The translations under genes were made by a program, and so were the position numbers. Below, one piece after another: positions 26,899 to 36,273 of a stretch of DNA of 64,000 bases; within the stretch, counting starts at the first letter, position 1, and every line of letters starts with the position of its first letter. Below the pieces are notes generated by a model, which searched no databases, had not been told where the DNA came from, and worked only from the letters and a program-made list of their open reading frames with translations. This DNA is from JAALKW01 sp963974485 (GTDB taxonomy: Bacteria > Pseudomonadota > Gammaproteobacteria > Legionellales > Legionellaceae). The stretch is taken from positions 197,602 to 261,601 of the forward strand of contig CAXBBS010000002.1 of the NCBI GenBank assembly GCA_963974485.1, read 5' to 3'.

Positions 26899-27960
26899 AT
26901 GTCAGTTATTATTGATTTACTTGGCATTCAAATATTACCCGATGAACTCGCACTGCTGAATCACCCCAATACCTCGGGCGTTTTGCTCTTTGCACGTAAT
27001 ATTGGACCAACACGTGAAGCAATCATATCTCTGATAGACAGCATTCACACGATACGACCAGAACTTATTATTTTTATCGATCAAGAAGGCGGAAATGTGG
27101 TACGTATATCACGCCTTGGTTTTCGTGCAGTACCAGCGGCACATGTTTATGGTGATGCGTATGATATCGACGCAACCACAGGCCTTAAATTATCACATAA
27201 ATATGGCGAAATTATGGCGCATGATTTACTCAAGTGCGGCATTGATGTGAGCCTTGCTCCCGTTCTTGATGTACATGGGCCCAGTAAAATAATTGGAGGA
27301 TTGGATCGCGCGTTTCACTCGGATTCTGATGCAGTCACGGCGCTTGGCGGCGCGTTTATTGACGGTATGCATGCAGCAGGTATGCCCTCTGTAGGCAAAC
27401 ATTTTCCTGGCCATGGAACGTGTGTTGCTGATTCACACCTGACCATGCCAACCGATACACGCACACGTGATGAACTCATGGCACACGATCTCAAGCCTTT
27501 TTTATCACTTATAAGATCAAAACACTTAAACGGGGTCATGCCGGCCCACATTACGTTTCCGGCGATAGATCCTCATCATGCCACAGGATTCTCATCGCAT
27601 TGGCTTAAAACCATCTTACGTGACGAGTTTAAGTTTGAAGGCATTATTATCAGTGACTGTCTGGGTATGACGGGAGCCGATATAGGAAGCTTGTTAGAAC
27701 GCAGCACACAGGCACTTGAAGCCGGTTGTAACTTGCTCATTGCAGCAAACCAACCTCGCGATCTTCTTTTAGATTGCCTCAACAGGCTGCCTACACTCGC
27801 TCATCAAAAAAATATCCGATACATCGAGCAATTCAAGCAAAGCATGCTGCGATTTATTGAGCCCGGCAAAGCCGAATCCCTTCGAGCTTTATCACAATTT
27901 CAACCCGCAGACGTTGATATATCTGGCCTATTGGATATCAATCCAACAAAAACTATTTAA
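26899..27960 (+). CDS. nagZ: Beta-N-acetylhexosaminidase NagZ
   Basis: Cytosolic glycoside hydrolase family 3 enzyme removing N-acetylglucosamine from anhydro-muropeptides during peptidoglycan recycling. 353 residues. Motifs: FIDQEGGNVVRIS, the signature KHFPGHGTCVADSHL with the catalytic His/Asp pair, and the nucleophile Asp in IIISDCLGMTGA. Divergent gap upstream (26783-26898) contains TATAAT and TATACT boxes about 35-50 bases before the ATG. Confidence 0.94.
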   Translation: MSVIIDLLGIQILPDELALLNHPNTSGVLLFARNIGPTREAIISLIDSIHTIRPELIIFIDQEGGNVVRISRLGFRAVPAAHVYGDAYDIDATTGLKLSHKYGEIMAHDLLKCGIDVSLAPVLDVHGPSKIIGGLDRAFHSDSDAVTALGGAFIDGMHAAGMPSVGKHFPGHGTCVADSHLTMPTDTRTRDELMAHDLKPFLSLIRSKHLNGVMPAHITFPAIDPHHATGFSSHWLKTILRDEFKFEGIIISDCLGMTGADIGSLLERSTQALEAGCNLLIAANQPRDLLLDCLNRLPTLAHQKNIRYIEQFKQSMLRFIEPGKAESLRALSQFQPADVDISGLLDINPTKTI

Positions 27961-28074
27961 TATAAACTTATACAAGGTATATTTATAACTGGCCGGACTA
28001 AAATAGCTATTGTACAATTCAACGGTGAGTCCCTTTAATTTATTAAAATCAACTTAATCTTCCAGGTGATTGTG

Positions 28075-29193
28075 ATGACTGTTATTGATGAGTCGACAAT
28101 AAAAGACAAAGCTCTAAAGCCACGTCGAGTTAGACCGTTTATCAATAGGCTCTATCGCGCTTCAAAAAAAACATACCGTTTTATGTCAAACGGAGACACG
28201 CTCAGACTCAATCAAAAGCATATAGATCCTGCGAGAGAGCAATCTAACGCTAAAATTAGTGCACGTATCCGATCAAATGCGTTAATAAGTTATGAATTTT
28301 TGGCCATGAACGCTTTTGCAACGATTATTGCATGTTGTGGTCTAGCTACGAATAACACGCTTGCTCTGATTGGAGCAATCACTATTGCCATGCTCCTCGA
28401 CCCCGTCATGGGCATTTCGCTTGCCATTGTTGAAGGCGATAAAAAATTGCTTGCGCGATCATTATTCGCAGAAATGTCGGGAGCTTTGACTGTATTAATA
28501 GGATCCTTTCTTTTTTCAATACTATATCGTTACCACATCACTGATTTACCTGAAAGTAATTTGATGCAATATGCGACGCCCAATTTACTTGATTTGGTGA
28601 TTGCTATCATCAGTGGTGCTGCAGGTGCCTATTCAACATTATCCCGTCAGTTGCGAGTAAGTTTAGTCGGCGCGGCTTTATCCATCACCCTGTTACCACC
28701 GCTTGCTGCATGCGGTATATTTTTAGCGCATGGGAGCATTTCACTTGCAAGCAGTTCATTTTTATCGTTTTCTCTTAATTTTGTAGCGATACAATTTACA
28801 TCATCCATTGTGTTTAGTATTTATGGTTTTCAACGAGACGTTACGGAAAAAAAGAGCATGTATAGCATCTTAGAAAAAAATAAACTCAGTATCCTTGTTA
28901 TACTTTTTCTAGCGACGATATTAACCGTCAATTTAAGTCATGTATTACACAAGCTTCGCTTCGAACAAGATGTAAAGCGTGAACTACGTCATGGCCTTAA
29001 TCACATACCCGGGGCATTTTTAGCGGAGCTGCGCTTCAAAAAAAACCATGGTATTGTCGCTGTTGTGAGAGCAACTGAAATATTAAGCGCATCTCAGGTG
29101 AATCAGCTACGTGATAGCTTGCCTCTTGTCGATGGAAAAAAACCTAATTTAAATATTCGGGTCGTGAAAGTCACGGATCTTTCACCGAGTTAA
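28075..29193 (+). CDS. DUF389 family membrane protein
   Basis: 372-residue polytopic membrane protein matching the DUF389 family of unknown transport-like function. After a basic N-terminus (about 60 residues) come repeated hydrophobic helices with conserved segments AITIAMLLDPVMGISLAIVEG, ISGAAGAYSTLSRQ and GAALSITLLPPLAACGI. ATG 28075 is favoured by AGGTGAT just upstream; GTG 28066 is possible. The final 12 bases overlap the end of convergent murE. Confidence 0.8.
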   Translation: MTVIDESTIKDKALKPRRVRPFINRLYRASKKTYRFMSNGDTLRLNQKHIDPAREQSNAKISARIRSNALISYEFLAMNAFATIIACCGLATNNTLALIGAITIAMLLDPVMGISLAIVEGDKKLLARSLFAEMSGALTVLIGSFLFSILYRYHITDLPESNLMQYATPNLLDLVIAIISGAAGAYSTLSRQLRVSLVGAALSITLLPPLAACGIFLAHGSISLASSSFLSFSLNFVAIQFTSSIVFSIYGFQRDVTEKKSMYSILEKNKLSILVILFLATILTVNLSHVLHKLRFEQDVKRELRHGLNHIPGAFLAELRFKKNHGIVAVVRATEILSASQVNQLRDSLPLVDGKKPNLNIRVVKVTDLSPS

Positions 29194-30594
29194 AGTCCGA
29201 ACAACCGCTTGATCAGAAAACGGGAATCGTTCGTGCCCTATTTCTTGATAAGCTTCATGACCTTTTCCTGCAATCAAAATCATATCATTTGATTCAGCTA
29301 ATTGGAGTGCTTGTTCTATGGCTTGCTTCCGATCTTCAATCCGTAAAACCTGAGGGCCGACTTCCAGTCCCGTCTGTATATCATCAAGAATAGCTGCAGG
29401 ATTTTCTGTGCGTGGGTTATCGCTGGTGAGTATGACATAATCAGCGTACTGACTCGCAATGCAGCCCATCACCGCACGTTTTGATTTATCTCGATCACCA
29501 CCACATCCAAATACGACAAACAAACGTGCTTTTTTTAACTCAGCAAGCGTTGAAAGCGCGTTTTCAAGCGCATCAGGTGTGTGTGCATAATCCACTAAAA
29601 CAACCGGGGATTCTGACACCTGCTCCATTCGCCCTGGTGAAGGCAAAAGCTTGGGCATAATAGCCAAGACATCAGACAAATCATAGCCATAAGCAAGTAA
29701 GCTTGTGAGTACAGCTAGGCTGTTATAAATATTAAAGCGTCCTATGACACCCAAGCACAATTCAAAGTTTCCAAAAACCGACTCAACATCAAGCACCGCT
29801 CCCCTCATATTAAGACGAACATTTAGCCCTCGCACATCACACGTATGCTCTAGGCCATAGGTAAGAGCTTTACATCCATTTGGAATTTGAGCCCGCATAA
29901 CCGCCGCATGCTCATCATCTTGATTAATAATGGCAAATTTCAACTCCGGAGACGCAAATAATTTAGCTTTTGCTGCAGCATACGCCTCAAGGGTTTGATG
30001 ATAATCTAAATGTTCATGACTCAAATTGGTATAAATAGCCTGAGTAAATTTTACACCGTCTACACGCCCCATACAGAGCGCATGTGACGACACTTCCATA
30101 CAAACTGTTTTGATATTTTCTTTAACATAGTTATGAAAGAGCTGCTGTATGTGTAAGGCATCCGGTGTGGTATTAAGCAACGGCTTGAGTGCGTCCACAC
30201 GACCTTCCCCAATGGTGCCTATGTAAGCAGCCTTGGTATTTAATAACTCATGCGCCTGAGCTAATTGATAGGCAATTGTTGTTTTACCGTTTGTGCCCGT
30301 TACTCCTGTCACACAGAGCTCACGTGTGGGCTCATGATAAAACTTACACGCTAACTCACCCAGTGAAGCTGCTAGATTAGGATAAGCAACACAAGGTATA
30401 CCACAGGCCACGGGTGTATAATTTTCTGGCTCATAAATAATTGCCACAGCGCCCGCATCGACGGCTTGCTGAATATACGTTCGGCCATCCGATGCGGCCC
30501 CAGGGTAAGCTAAAAACACATCGCCTTGAGATACTTTTCGGCTGTTATTTTGCAGATTTTTAATTTGAATACCAGGAAGTATACTTAACATCAT
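29182..30594 (-). CDS. murE: UDP-MurNAc-tripeptide synthetase MurE (meso-DAP adding)
   Basis: Cytosolic Mur ligase adding meso-diaminopimelate to UDP-MurNAc-L-Ala-D-Glu. 470 residues with ATP loop GVTGTNGKTT, central domain and C-terminal LVDYAHTPDAL. The specificity motif DNPR (TSDNPRTENP) marks the meso-DAP, Gram-negative type. ATG overlaps the ftsI stop as ATGA. The division/cell-wall cluster ends here; murF and later genes are not downstream. Confidence 0.96.
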   Translation of the reverse strand: MMLSILPGIQIKNLQNNSRKVSQGDVFLAYPGAASDGRTYIQQAVDAGAVAIIYEPENYTPVACGIPCVAYPNLAASLGELACKFYHEPTRELCVTGVTGTNGKTTIAYQLAQAHELLNTKAAYIGTIGEGRVDALKPLLNTTPDALHIQQLFHNYVKENIKTVCMEVSSHALCMGRVDGVKFTQAIYTNLSHEHLDYHQTLEAYAAAKAKLFASPELKFAIINQDDEHAAVMRAQIPNGCKALTYGLEHTCDVRGLNVRLNMRGAVLDVESVFGNFELCLGVIGRFNIYNSLAVLTSLLAYGYDLSDVLAIMPKLLPSPGRMEQVSESPVVLVDYAHTPDALENALSTLAELKKARLFVVFGCGGDRDKSKRAVMGCIASQYADYVILTSDNPRTENPAAILDDIQTGLEVGPQVLRIEDRKQAIEQALQLAESNDMILIAGKGHEAYQEIGHERFPFSDQAVVRTLTR

Positions 30595-32282
30595 GAAGTT
30601 CGCGCCTCACCCACATCATCAGGTTCAACATCTAAAATACGTAAAGCGGCTTCCATGACTTTTGCAAATAACGGGGCCGCCACACGCCCACCATAATAAG
30701 AAACTTTACTGGGTTCATTAATCACCACTGCGACGACTAAACGTGGATTTGAAGCAGGTGCTATGCCAGCAAAGCTTGCTACATAGCGTTTGATTTTGTA
30801 ACCCTCTTTACCTGCAATACGCGCTGTGCCTGTTTTTCCCGCAACATGATAACCTGGAATGGCTGCTTGTGTTCCTGTCCCACCTGGCTTCACCACAGAT
30901 TCCATCATATGTAATACTTGTTTTGAAATTTCAGGCGACATGACCCGCTCCCCTGGTTCAGATGTTTCAGCATGTAATAAATGTATGGGTAATAAACGCC
31001 CCTGATTCGCAAAAATAGCATACATTTTAGCAAGCTGTAACGTCGTCATAGAAAAGCCATAGCCAAAACTCAACGTCGCTAAAACAAACGGGCCCGCATC
31101 AGAGGCTGCCACAATAGAGCCGTCACTTTCACCGGGATAGCCGCTGGCTGTTCTGTTAGCAATACCACAACGCCTTAGAAAATTAATCAACTGCTCAGGA
31201 GGGCTTGCTAAAGCCATTTTACTTACCCCTACATTACTTGAATGCTGAAGCACGCCACCCACATCGAGCACACCATAACTCCGTGTATCACGAATGGCAT
31301 GCCCTTCTACCATCATCCAACTCGGCCGTGTATCAATGATACTATCGGCTTTAAATTTCCCGCTCGCTAAAGCACTTGCAATACTAAACGGTTTAATTAC
31401 TGAGCCCGGTTCAAATAAATCCGTGATTGCCCGATTACGATACGAATCAAGTTGATAACGATCACGTGCATTAGGATTAAATGAAGGCCAATTTGCTACG
31501 GCAAGCACTTCACCGTCGCTGGTATCTAAAACCACAATCGATCCCGATTTAGCACCAAACTGCGTGACCGTTTTTTGAAGTTCGTGATAAGCAAAAAATT
31601 GAATGCGACGATCAATACTCAACTGAAGTGATTGGCCAGGTTTGGGTTCTTGAATCACCTCCAGTTCGTCAATAATGCGTCCTGTGCGATCTTTAATAAC
31701 ACGTCGTTTCCCAGGAACACCGTTAAGCCACCCTTGATATGCGAGCTCCAATCCTTCCAGACCATCATCATCAATATTGGTAAAACCAAGTAACTGTGAC
31801 GTGCTTTCGGCATCAGGATAATAGCGTTTAAATTCTTGTTGAAAATTTACACCTGGAATAGCTAAGGCTTCAATTTGTTGAGCCACAGTCGGCGTCAAAT
31901 GACGTTTTAAATAAACGAAACCTCGACGCTCTACACCGCTTAACCGTGCTGATATTTCTTTTGATGTCATGCCAAGTAAATAAGCTAATTGTTTTTGTTG
32001 TTCAGGTGTTGGATTAAATTTTTTAGGATTGAGCCAAAGTGATTGAACAGGCGTGCTTGCAGCCAACGCAGCCCCTTGTCTGTCGAGAATCATACCTCGA
32101 AAGGCAGGTGTATTAACCACACGAACACTACGTGCATTGCCTTGGCCTTGTAAAAATTGGCGATCTAAAATCATTAGATCAACCATACGCCAAATTAAGG
32201 TAATCAGGAGTAAACTTAAAATAAATCCAAGCGTTAAAAATCGCGCTTTATGATTAAAACTTTTATTGTAGCCGCGGTTCAC
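30591..32282 (-). CDS. ftsI: Septal peptidoglycan transpeptidase FtsI (PBP3)
   Basis: Divisome transpeptidase cross-linking septal peptidoglycan. 563 residues: short cytoplasmic N-terminus and one membrane anchor (about 13-33), pedestal domain, then the penicillin-binding domain with active Ser in EPGSVIKPFSI (SxxK), SSN (QHSSNVGVSK) and KTG (VAGKTGTARI). Overlaps ftsL upstream and murE downstream by four bases each. Confidence 0.96.
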   Translation of the reverse strand: MNRGYNKSFNHKARFLTLGFILSLLLITLIWRMVDLMILDRQFLQGQGNARSVRVVNTPAFRGMILDRQGAALAASTPVQSLWLNPKKFNPTPEQQKQLAYLLGMTSKEISARLSGVERRGFVYLKRHLTPTVAQQIEALAIPGVNFQQEFKRYYPDAESTSQLLGFTNIDDDGLEGLELAYQGWLNGVPGKRRVIKDRTGRIIDELEVIQEPKPGQSLQLSIDRRIQFFAYHELQKTVTQFGAKSGSIVVLDTSDGEVLAVANWPSFNPNARDRYQLDSYRNRAITDLFEPGSVIKPFSIASALASGKFKADSIIDTRPSWMMVEGHAIRDTRSYGVLDVGGVLQHSSNVGVSKMALASPPEQLINFLRRCGIANRTASGYPGESDGSIVAASDAGPFVLATLSFGYGFSMTTLQLAKMYAIFANQGRLLPIHLLHAETSEPGERVMSPEISKQVLHMMESVVKPGGTGTQAAIPGYHVAGKTGTARIAGKEGYKIKRYVASFAGIAPASNPRLVVAVVINEPSKVSYYGGRVAAPLFAKVMEAALRILDVEPDDVGEARTS

Positions 32283-32617
32283 TCAGCACGCAAAGCAATG
32301 GTTCGCCGGTGCGATGGCGAAACCATATGCAATTTAGTTGTAGCCAGTGCCTCAACTCGGGCCGGTGTGGCCAAACTTGCTTGCTCCAGTAACAACTGGC
32401 CCCACTGTAATTGCAAATGATGGGTTCGCTGTTCTTCCGCTTGCATTTGACCGCACGTGACACGATGTAAGTTAATCACGTAGACGACTGAAAGTGCGCT
32501 CAATAAAACCAATAAAAGTAGCGCTGTTTGAAAGCATAGGGCTTTAGAAACTTTGAATTTCGTCGAGCCTCCTTGAAACAAACGACTTTGGTTCATCACT
32601 TTCGCTGCCGCATTCAT
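32279..32617 (-). CDS. ftsL: Cell division protein FtsL
   Basis: 112-residue bitopic membrane protein of the FtsQLB complex. It has a cytoplasmic start, a single membrane helix (ALLLLVLLSALSVVYVI, about 32-48) and a periplasmic coiled-coil-like segment (MQAEEQRTHHLQLQWGQLLLEQ begins it). FtsL is poorly conserved in sequence; the call rests on topology, length and position between rsmH and ftsI, with ATGA overlaps on both sides. Confidence 0.9.
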   Translation of the reverse strand: MNAAAKVMNQSRLFQGGSTKFKVSKALCFQTALLLLVLLSALSVVYVINLHRVTCGQMQAEEQRTHHLQLQWGQLLLEQASLATPARVEALATTKLHMVSPSHRRTIALRAE

Positions 32618-33543
32618 GATGTTTTCTCCCCTACTCTGAGTATTGCACTTCGAGAACGAACATTATTTTTAACTTCTTCATCACTGGGTTTAATTGCTTT
32701 ACCTACACATTTAAAATTGGTTTTAAGCATTTCATTCATCACAGGAACGCCTTTTGGAAAACGTGGCCCCTCAGATTCAGCTCGCATAAAACGTTTCACT
32801 AATCTATCTTCCAAGGAATGAAAGCTAATCACAGCAAGTCGCCCATCAGGAGCAAGCACCTCAAGACAACGTTTTAAACCTTGGGTTAAATCTGTTAATT
32901 CTTCATTGACATAAATTCGAATCGCTTGAAAAACACGCGTAGCGGGATGTTTGTTTTTAGGCCAGGCTGGATGGGCTAGCTTGACGATTTCAGCAAGCGC
33001 TGTAGTTGTTGTGATGCGCTCTTCAGCCCGAGCACACCCAATCGCGCGTGCGATACGTCGCGCATAACGCTCTTCACCGTATTCTTTAAATACATCGGCC
33101 ATCGCTGCTTCAGCGGTTTGATTTACAAAGATTTCAGCGCTCATGTTCTGCGTCACGTCCATTCGCATATCCAATGGCCCTGCTCGCATAAAGCTAAAAC
33201 CACGTTCAGCTTCATCCAATTGCGGTGAAGAAACGCCTAAATCCAATAAAATACCTGAAACTTGACCATGAACACCAAGCTTTTGTGTAACTTCGTTTAT
33301 ATGAGCAAACGAATCATGAATAATCGTAAAACGCGAATCACCATCAAAATTTTCTTGCGCATGTCTAATCGCATCTTCATCTTTGTCTAAGGCAATTAAA
33401 CGACCTTCGGGACCTAAAGCATCAAGAATAGCGCGCGCATGACCACCTCGACCAAACGTACCATCGATATAAACACCGTTCGGCACAATATGGAGTGCTT
33501 GAATCGCTTCTTCGAACAAAACCGGTTGGTGTGTTGCTACCAT
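32614..33543 (-). CDS. rsmH: 16S rRNA m4C1402 methyltransferase RsmH (MraW)
   Basis: Methylates N4 of C1402 in the ribosomal P site. 309 residues, normal length. Motifs: HQPVLFEEAIQAL at the start, AdoMet loop DGTFGRGGHARAIL, DLGVSSPQLDEAERGFSF and the VISFHSLEDRLVKRF block near the C-terminus. Lies 12 bases downstream of mraZ. Confidence 0.97.
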   Translation of the reverse strand: MVATHQPVLFEEAIQALHIVPNGVYIDGTFGRGGHARAILDALGPEGRLIALDKDEDAIRHAQENFDGDSRFTIIHDSFAHINEVTQKLGVHGQVSGILLDLGVSSPQLDEAERGFSFMRAGPLDMRMDVTQNMSAEIFVNQTAEAAMADVFKEYGEERYARRIARAIGCARAEERITTTTALAEIVKLAHPAWPKNKHPATRVFQAIRIYVNEELTDLTQGLKRCLEVLAPDGRLAVISFHSLEDRLVKRFMRAESEGPRFPKGVPVMNEMLKTNFKCVGKAIKPSDEEVKNNVRSRSAILRVGEKTS

Positions 33544-33555
33544 GTCAGCGCCCCA

Positions 33556-33999
33556 TCACAAAAAAAGCGTTTGTAATTCATCAGGCAACCCATCGCTTGA
33601 TGCTTCTTCTTTAAGCCAAAGCTCACGCTTAGCCTGCCAACTTACTTCATCCCAAATCTCAAATTTATTACCTTGACCTATCATCACAACCTTTTTATCT
33701 AAATTGGCATAATCCCTTAAAAGCGGTGGAAGTAACGTCCGTCCATTTCCATCTAACGTAATATCGGTCGCATGCCCAATCAATAAACGCTGAATACGTC
33801 GCGCTGCTGTATTAAAGCTGGGTAAGCGTTGCAGGCTGTCTTCAATCGATTGCCATTGCAACACCGGGTAGAGTAGTAAACATGCTTCTTCCGTATCAAT
33901 CGTGACAACGACCTGCTCACCTAATCCGTCGCGGTAGCGAGCGGGTATAGCGAGTCGACCTTTGCTATCTAGATTGATTGCATTGATTCCACGGAACAT
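33556..33999 (-). CDS. mraZ: Transcriptional regulator MraZ
   Basis: AbrB-like DNA-binding protein that represses its own division/cell-wall operon. 147 residues with two MraZ repeats: FRGINAINLDSKGRLAIPAR and a second copy around ATDITLDGNGRTLLPPLLR. ATG 33999 gives the canonical start and has AGAGGG upstream. It is the first gene of mraZ-rsmH-ftsL-ftsI-murE. Confidence 0.96.
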   Translation of the reverse strand: MFRGINAINLDSKGRLAIPARYRDGLGEQVVVTIDTEEACLLLYPVLQWQSIEDSLQRLPSFNTAARRIQRLLIGHATDITLDGNGRTLLPPLLRDYANLDKKVVMIGQGNKFEIWDEVSWQAKRELWLKEEASSDGLPDELQTLFL

Positions 34000-34018
34000 A
34001 AGCACCCTCTTGTGAGGT

Positions 34019-34060
34019 ATCCCCCCACAATCCTCCACTTTTTTGCTATATTAAACCACT
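34019..34060 (-). promoter_or_regulatory. Putative MraZ operator
   Basis: On the minus strand just ahead of mraZ, GTGGAG (34038-34033) and GTGGGG (34028-34023) are repeated with a 10-base period, one helical turn, and a third related GTGGTT occurs at 34059-34054. MraZ is known to bind directly repeated TGGG-type boxes with about this spacing in front of its own operon, so this is the likely autoregulatory site. Confidence 0.65.
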
Positions 34061-34248
34061 TTCTTACACTATAGAACAGCTTTGGAGAAACTCAAGTTTA
34101 AAACCCCACTTTTTACTCAAAGTTCGTAAAAAAATCACAGCTCCATAAAGAATATGTGCATTTTATTGCAATTTTTTCTACTTGAGGTATTTCAGGGAAT
34201 TTTAAGCTTTACAAAAATAGACTGAATAGATTTACATTCTAAACACTA

Positions 34249-34283
34249 CCCCTGGTATGCTTATGTTCAAATAAAACCAGGGG
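34249..34283 (-). terminator. Possible stem-loop downstream of the 34294 gene
   Basis: CCCCTGGT (34249-34256) and ACCAGGGG (34276-34283) form a perfect 8-bp stem with a 19-base loop ten bases beyond the stop of the minus-strand gene. There is no clear T run, so termination strength is uncertain. Confidence 0.4.
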
Positions 34284-34293
34284 AAGCGCGTTT

Positions 34294-34923
34294 CTAAATA
34301 ATTATTTCTTGAGCGTTGTCGACGGGTTCTATATATAGTGTATCAAGTGAGGATTCAGGACCAAAAAAACTTTGGATGCTCTTAAGTTGACAATCATGTG
34401 CGAGCCTATAGGTGTCCACGCTCTTTTCTCCAAAGAACAGAGCTGTGAAGCTTGATACGGCCAGAAGTAAAACATCCAACGCTAAATACAAACCGATTGA
34501 ACCGGGGAATAAAACCACGGAGGCAAAACATCCACTCAAAGCGATAGCCGTGATGATACCACCTTTAATATACTCGTTTTTTAGGCCAAAATCGTTCATA
34601 TTGAGATGCAATAAATCACCAAGAAAATTAAGCTCATCCGCTAGATCACGGGTTTGGTGGTTCCTCTCCCTTTTTATTTCTATTTTCGTCTTCGCTTCAA
34701 TCGATAAGTTATGTAACGTTTGATTTAAACCCCTCGCTGGCTTTGTATATTCACGATTATATAAATGATAGAGCTCCTCGACAGACTCAAGAAAATCATT
34801 AAGCTTCCGCCTGTCATCCATAGATAGGGCCACGCCTTGAGCAGCTTGGATTATGGCAGCTCTATCCTGATTTTTTTGAGCAGCAACATCGCTATCTATT
34901 TGCGAGTAAAAAAAGAAAGGCAT
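34294..34923 (-). CDS. Hypothetical two-helix membrane protein with helical N-terminus
   Basis: 209 residues, family not recognised. Residues 1-110 are charged and helix-forming (RRKLNDFLESVEELYHLYNR and a Lys/Glu-rich stretch), possibly coiled coil. Two adjacent membrane helices follow (GGIITAIALSGCFASVVLF and IGLYLALDVLLLAVSSFTAL), and the C-terminus is acidic with a hydrophobic end (EIII). ATG 34923 is favoured by GGAG eight bases upstream. This architecture recalls Legionella-type membrane effectors but carries no diagnostic motif. Confidence 0.6.
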   Translation of the reverse strand: MPFFFYSQIDSDVAAQKNQDRAAIIQAAQGVALSMDDRRKLNDFLESVEELYHLYNREYTKPARGLNQTLHNLSIEAKTKIEIKRERNHQTRDLADELNFLGDLLHLNMNDFGLKNEYIKGGIITAIALSGCFASVVLFPGSIGLYLALDVLLLAVSSFTALFFGEKSVDTYRLAHDCQLKSIQSFFGPESSLDTLYIEPVDNAQEIII

Positions 34924-35117
34924 ACAAACGCTCCATTCAAGCACATAAAGTAGCGTTATATTACATCAATAAAGCAAAAATATCCACATGAAAATCTAAA
35001 ACAAAGCATAGGAAGTAAAAAGCCCTTGCCTCTGAATTAACAGATTCAACTTACTAGACCGCTATGTTAATCTAATATGGCTTCTGTCTGCATAAAAAAA
35101 TAATTATAGAAGGTTAC

Positions 35118-35525
35118 ATGCACGCCATAAAATGCTTATTACCCACACTTCTGTTATTTACATTCCTGGATTTTATATGGTTAGGCTTTGTGGGAAAAAA
35201 TCTGTACCTCGATAATATCGGATCACTACTGTTGATGAACGGTCAAACCATCACGCCTCGACTGCTGCCCGCCCTAGGTGTGTATATCTTATTTTCAATC
35301 ATGATATGGTTTATTGTCTTACCACTTGCTCAACAAAATATTGCATTATCATTTGCATATGGCGCATTGCTTGGCTTGGTTGTGTACGGAATTTATGACC
35401 TAACTAACCTCGCGACACTTCAAGCTTGGACCACAAAAATTGCTATCATCGACTCGCTCTGGGGTATGTTTATATGCGCTGTAACCAGCGGGTTCTGTGC
35501 TTTTTTAAATAAACTTATGACTTAG
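35118..35525 (+). CDS. DUF2177 family membrane protein
   Basis: 135 residues, four membrane helices. Conserved DUF2177 features: FLDFIWLGFVGKNLY at the start and YGIYDLTNLATLQAW in the third helix region, then DSLWGMF. Function of the family is unknown. The end overlaps that of the convergent DUF1295 gene by 11 bases. Confidence 0.82.
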   Translation: MHAIKCLLPTLLLFTFLDFIWLGFVGKNLYLDNIGSLLLMNGQTITPRLLPALGVYILFSIMIWFIVLPLAQQNIALSFAYGALLGLVVYGIYDLTNLATLQAWTTKIAIIDSLWGMFICAVTSGFCAFLNKLMT

Positions 35526-36273
35526 TTCTAGGTTTAGCGCACCAAGGCATAAAACATGAGGTCGATTCCATGTAGGCTTGATAATCCTTTCGTTGTTTAA
35601 GCGATTGGGCTTCAGTCATTGGAATCGTCCCAAACCACATAATGCAAAAAAGCGTTGTAATCGAAAGTAGCGATATCAAACCAAGCCCCAAGCTTGCACC
35701 CATCAGCGAGAACCCAAGCCAGATCATGCATTCAAAAAAATAATTAGGATGACGTGAATAATGCCATAAGCCCTGCTTTAAAACTTCTTTTTTTCCATGC
35801 TGCTTATGTATATGAAGCTGATAATCTGCCAAAGATTCACCGATGATTCCAGTTAAAATTAAAATAACGCTTAAATAGGCGATGGCGTTAATATTTTGTA
35901 TGTATTGAAGTGTGAAAAAAGGCAAGGCTATCACCCAAGCTAACAGGCCTTGTAGCATATACTGCCCCAGAAAACCCAAGGCTTTCTGCTTCCAATCGCT
36001 CGCGAGGGCCTCATATCGTGCATCGCGATGTCCTTTTAATCCCCGTGTGAATAGTAAAAAAAGCGATAATCGCATCCCCCAAACGACGAGCAAGGCCGCT
36101 GCTATCCACGTTAACGTATTTGTATCACGCATAAACAAATAGATAAGGCCCATGGCGCAAATATTAAGCCCCCAGAAAATATCAATCAGTGCTGGATTTT
36201 TTGTGATTAAATAAATGCCCCATGCGACAAGCATAAGGCACAAACTAAAAAATAAACTACTCAGCAAAATCAT
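35515..36273 (-). CDS. DUF1295 / steroid 5-alpha-reductase-like membrane protein
   Basis: 252 residues, about six helices. The C-terminal LWHYSRHPNYFFECMIWLG is the conserved cofactor-binding region of the DUF1295 family, related to sterol reductases and isoprenylcysteine methyltransferases. Bacterial substrates are unknown. ATG 36273 is preferred over GTG 36279. It overlaps the end of the upstream DhaL/DegV gene, so they are probably co-transcribed; a lipid-related role for both would fit. Confidence 0.78.
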   Translation of the reverse strand: MILLSSLFFSLCLMLVAWGIYLITKNPALIDIFWGLNICAMGLIYLFMRDTNTLTWIAAALLVVWGMRLSLFLLFTRGLKGHRDARYEALASDWKQKALGFLGQYMLQGLLAWVIALPFFTLQYIQNINAIAYLSVILILTGIIGESLADYQLHIHKQHGKKEVLKQGLWHYSRHPNYFFECMIWLGFSLMGASLGLGLISLLSITTLFCIMWFGTIPMTEAQSLKQRKDYQAYMESTSCFMPWCAKPRTKS

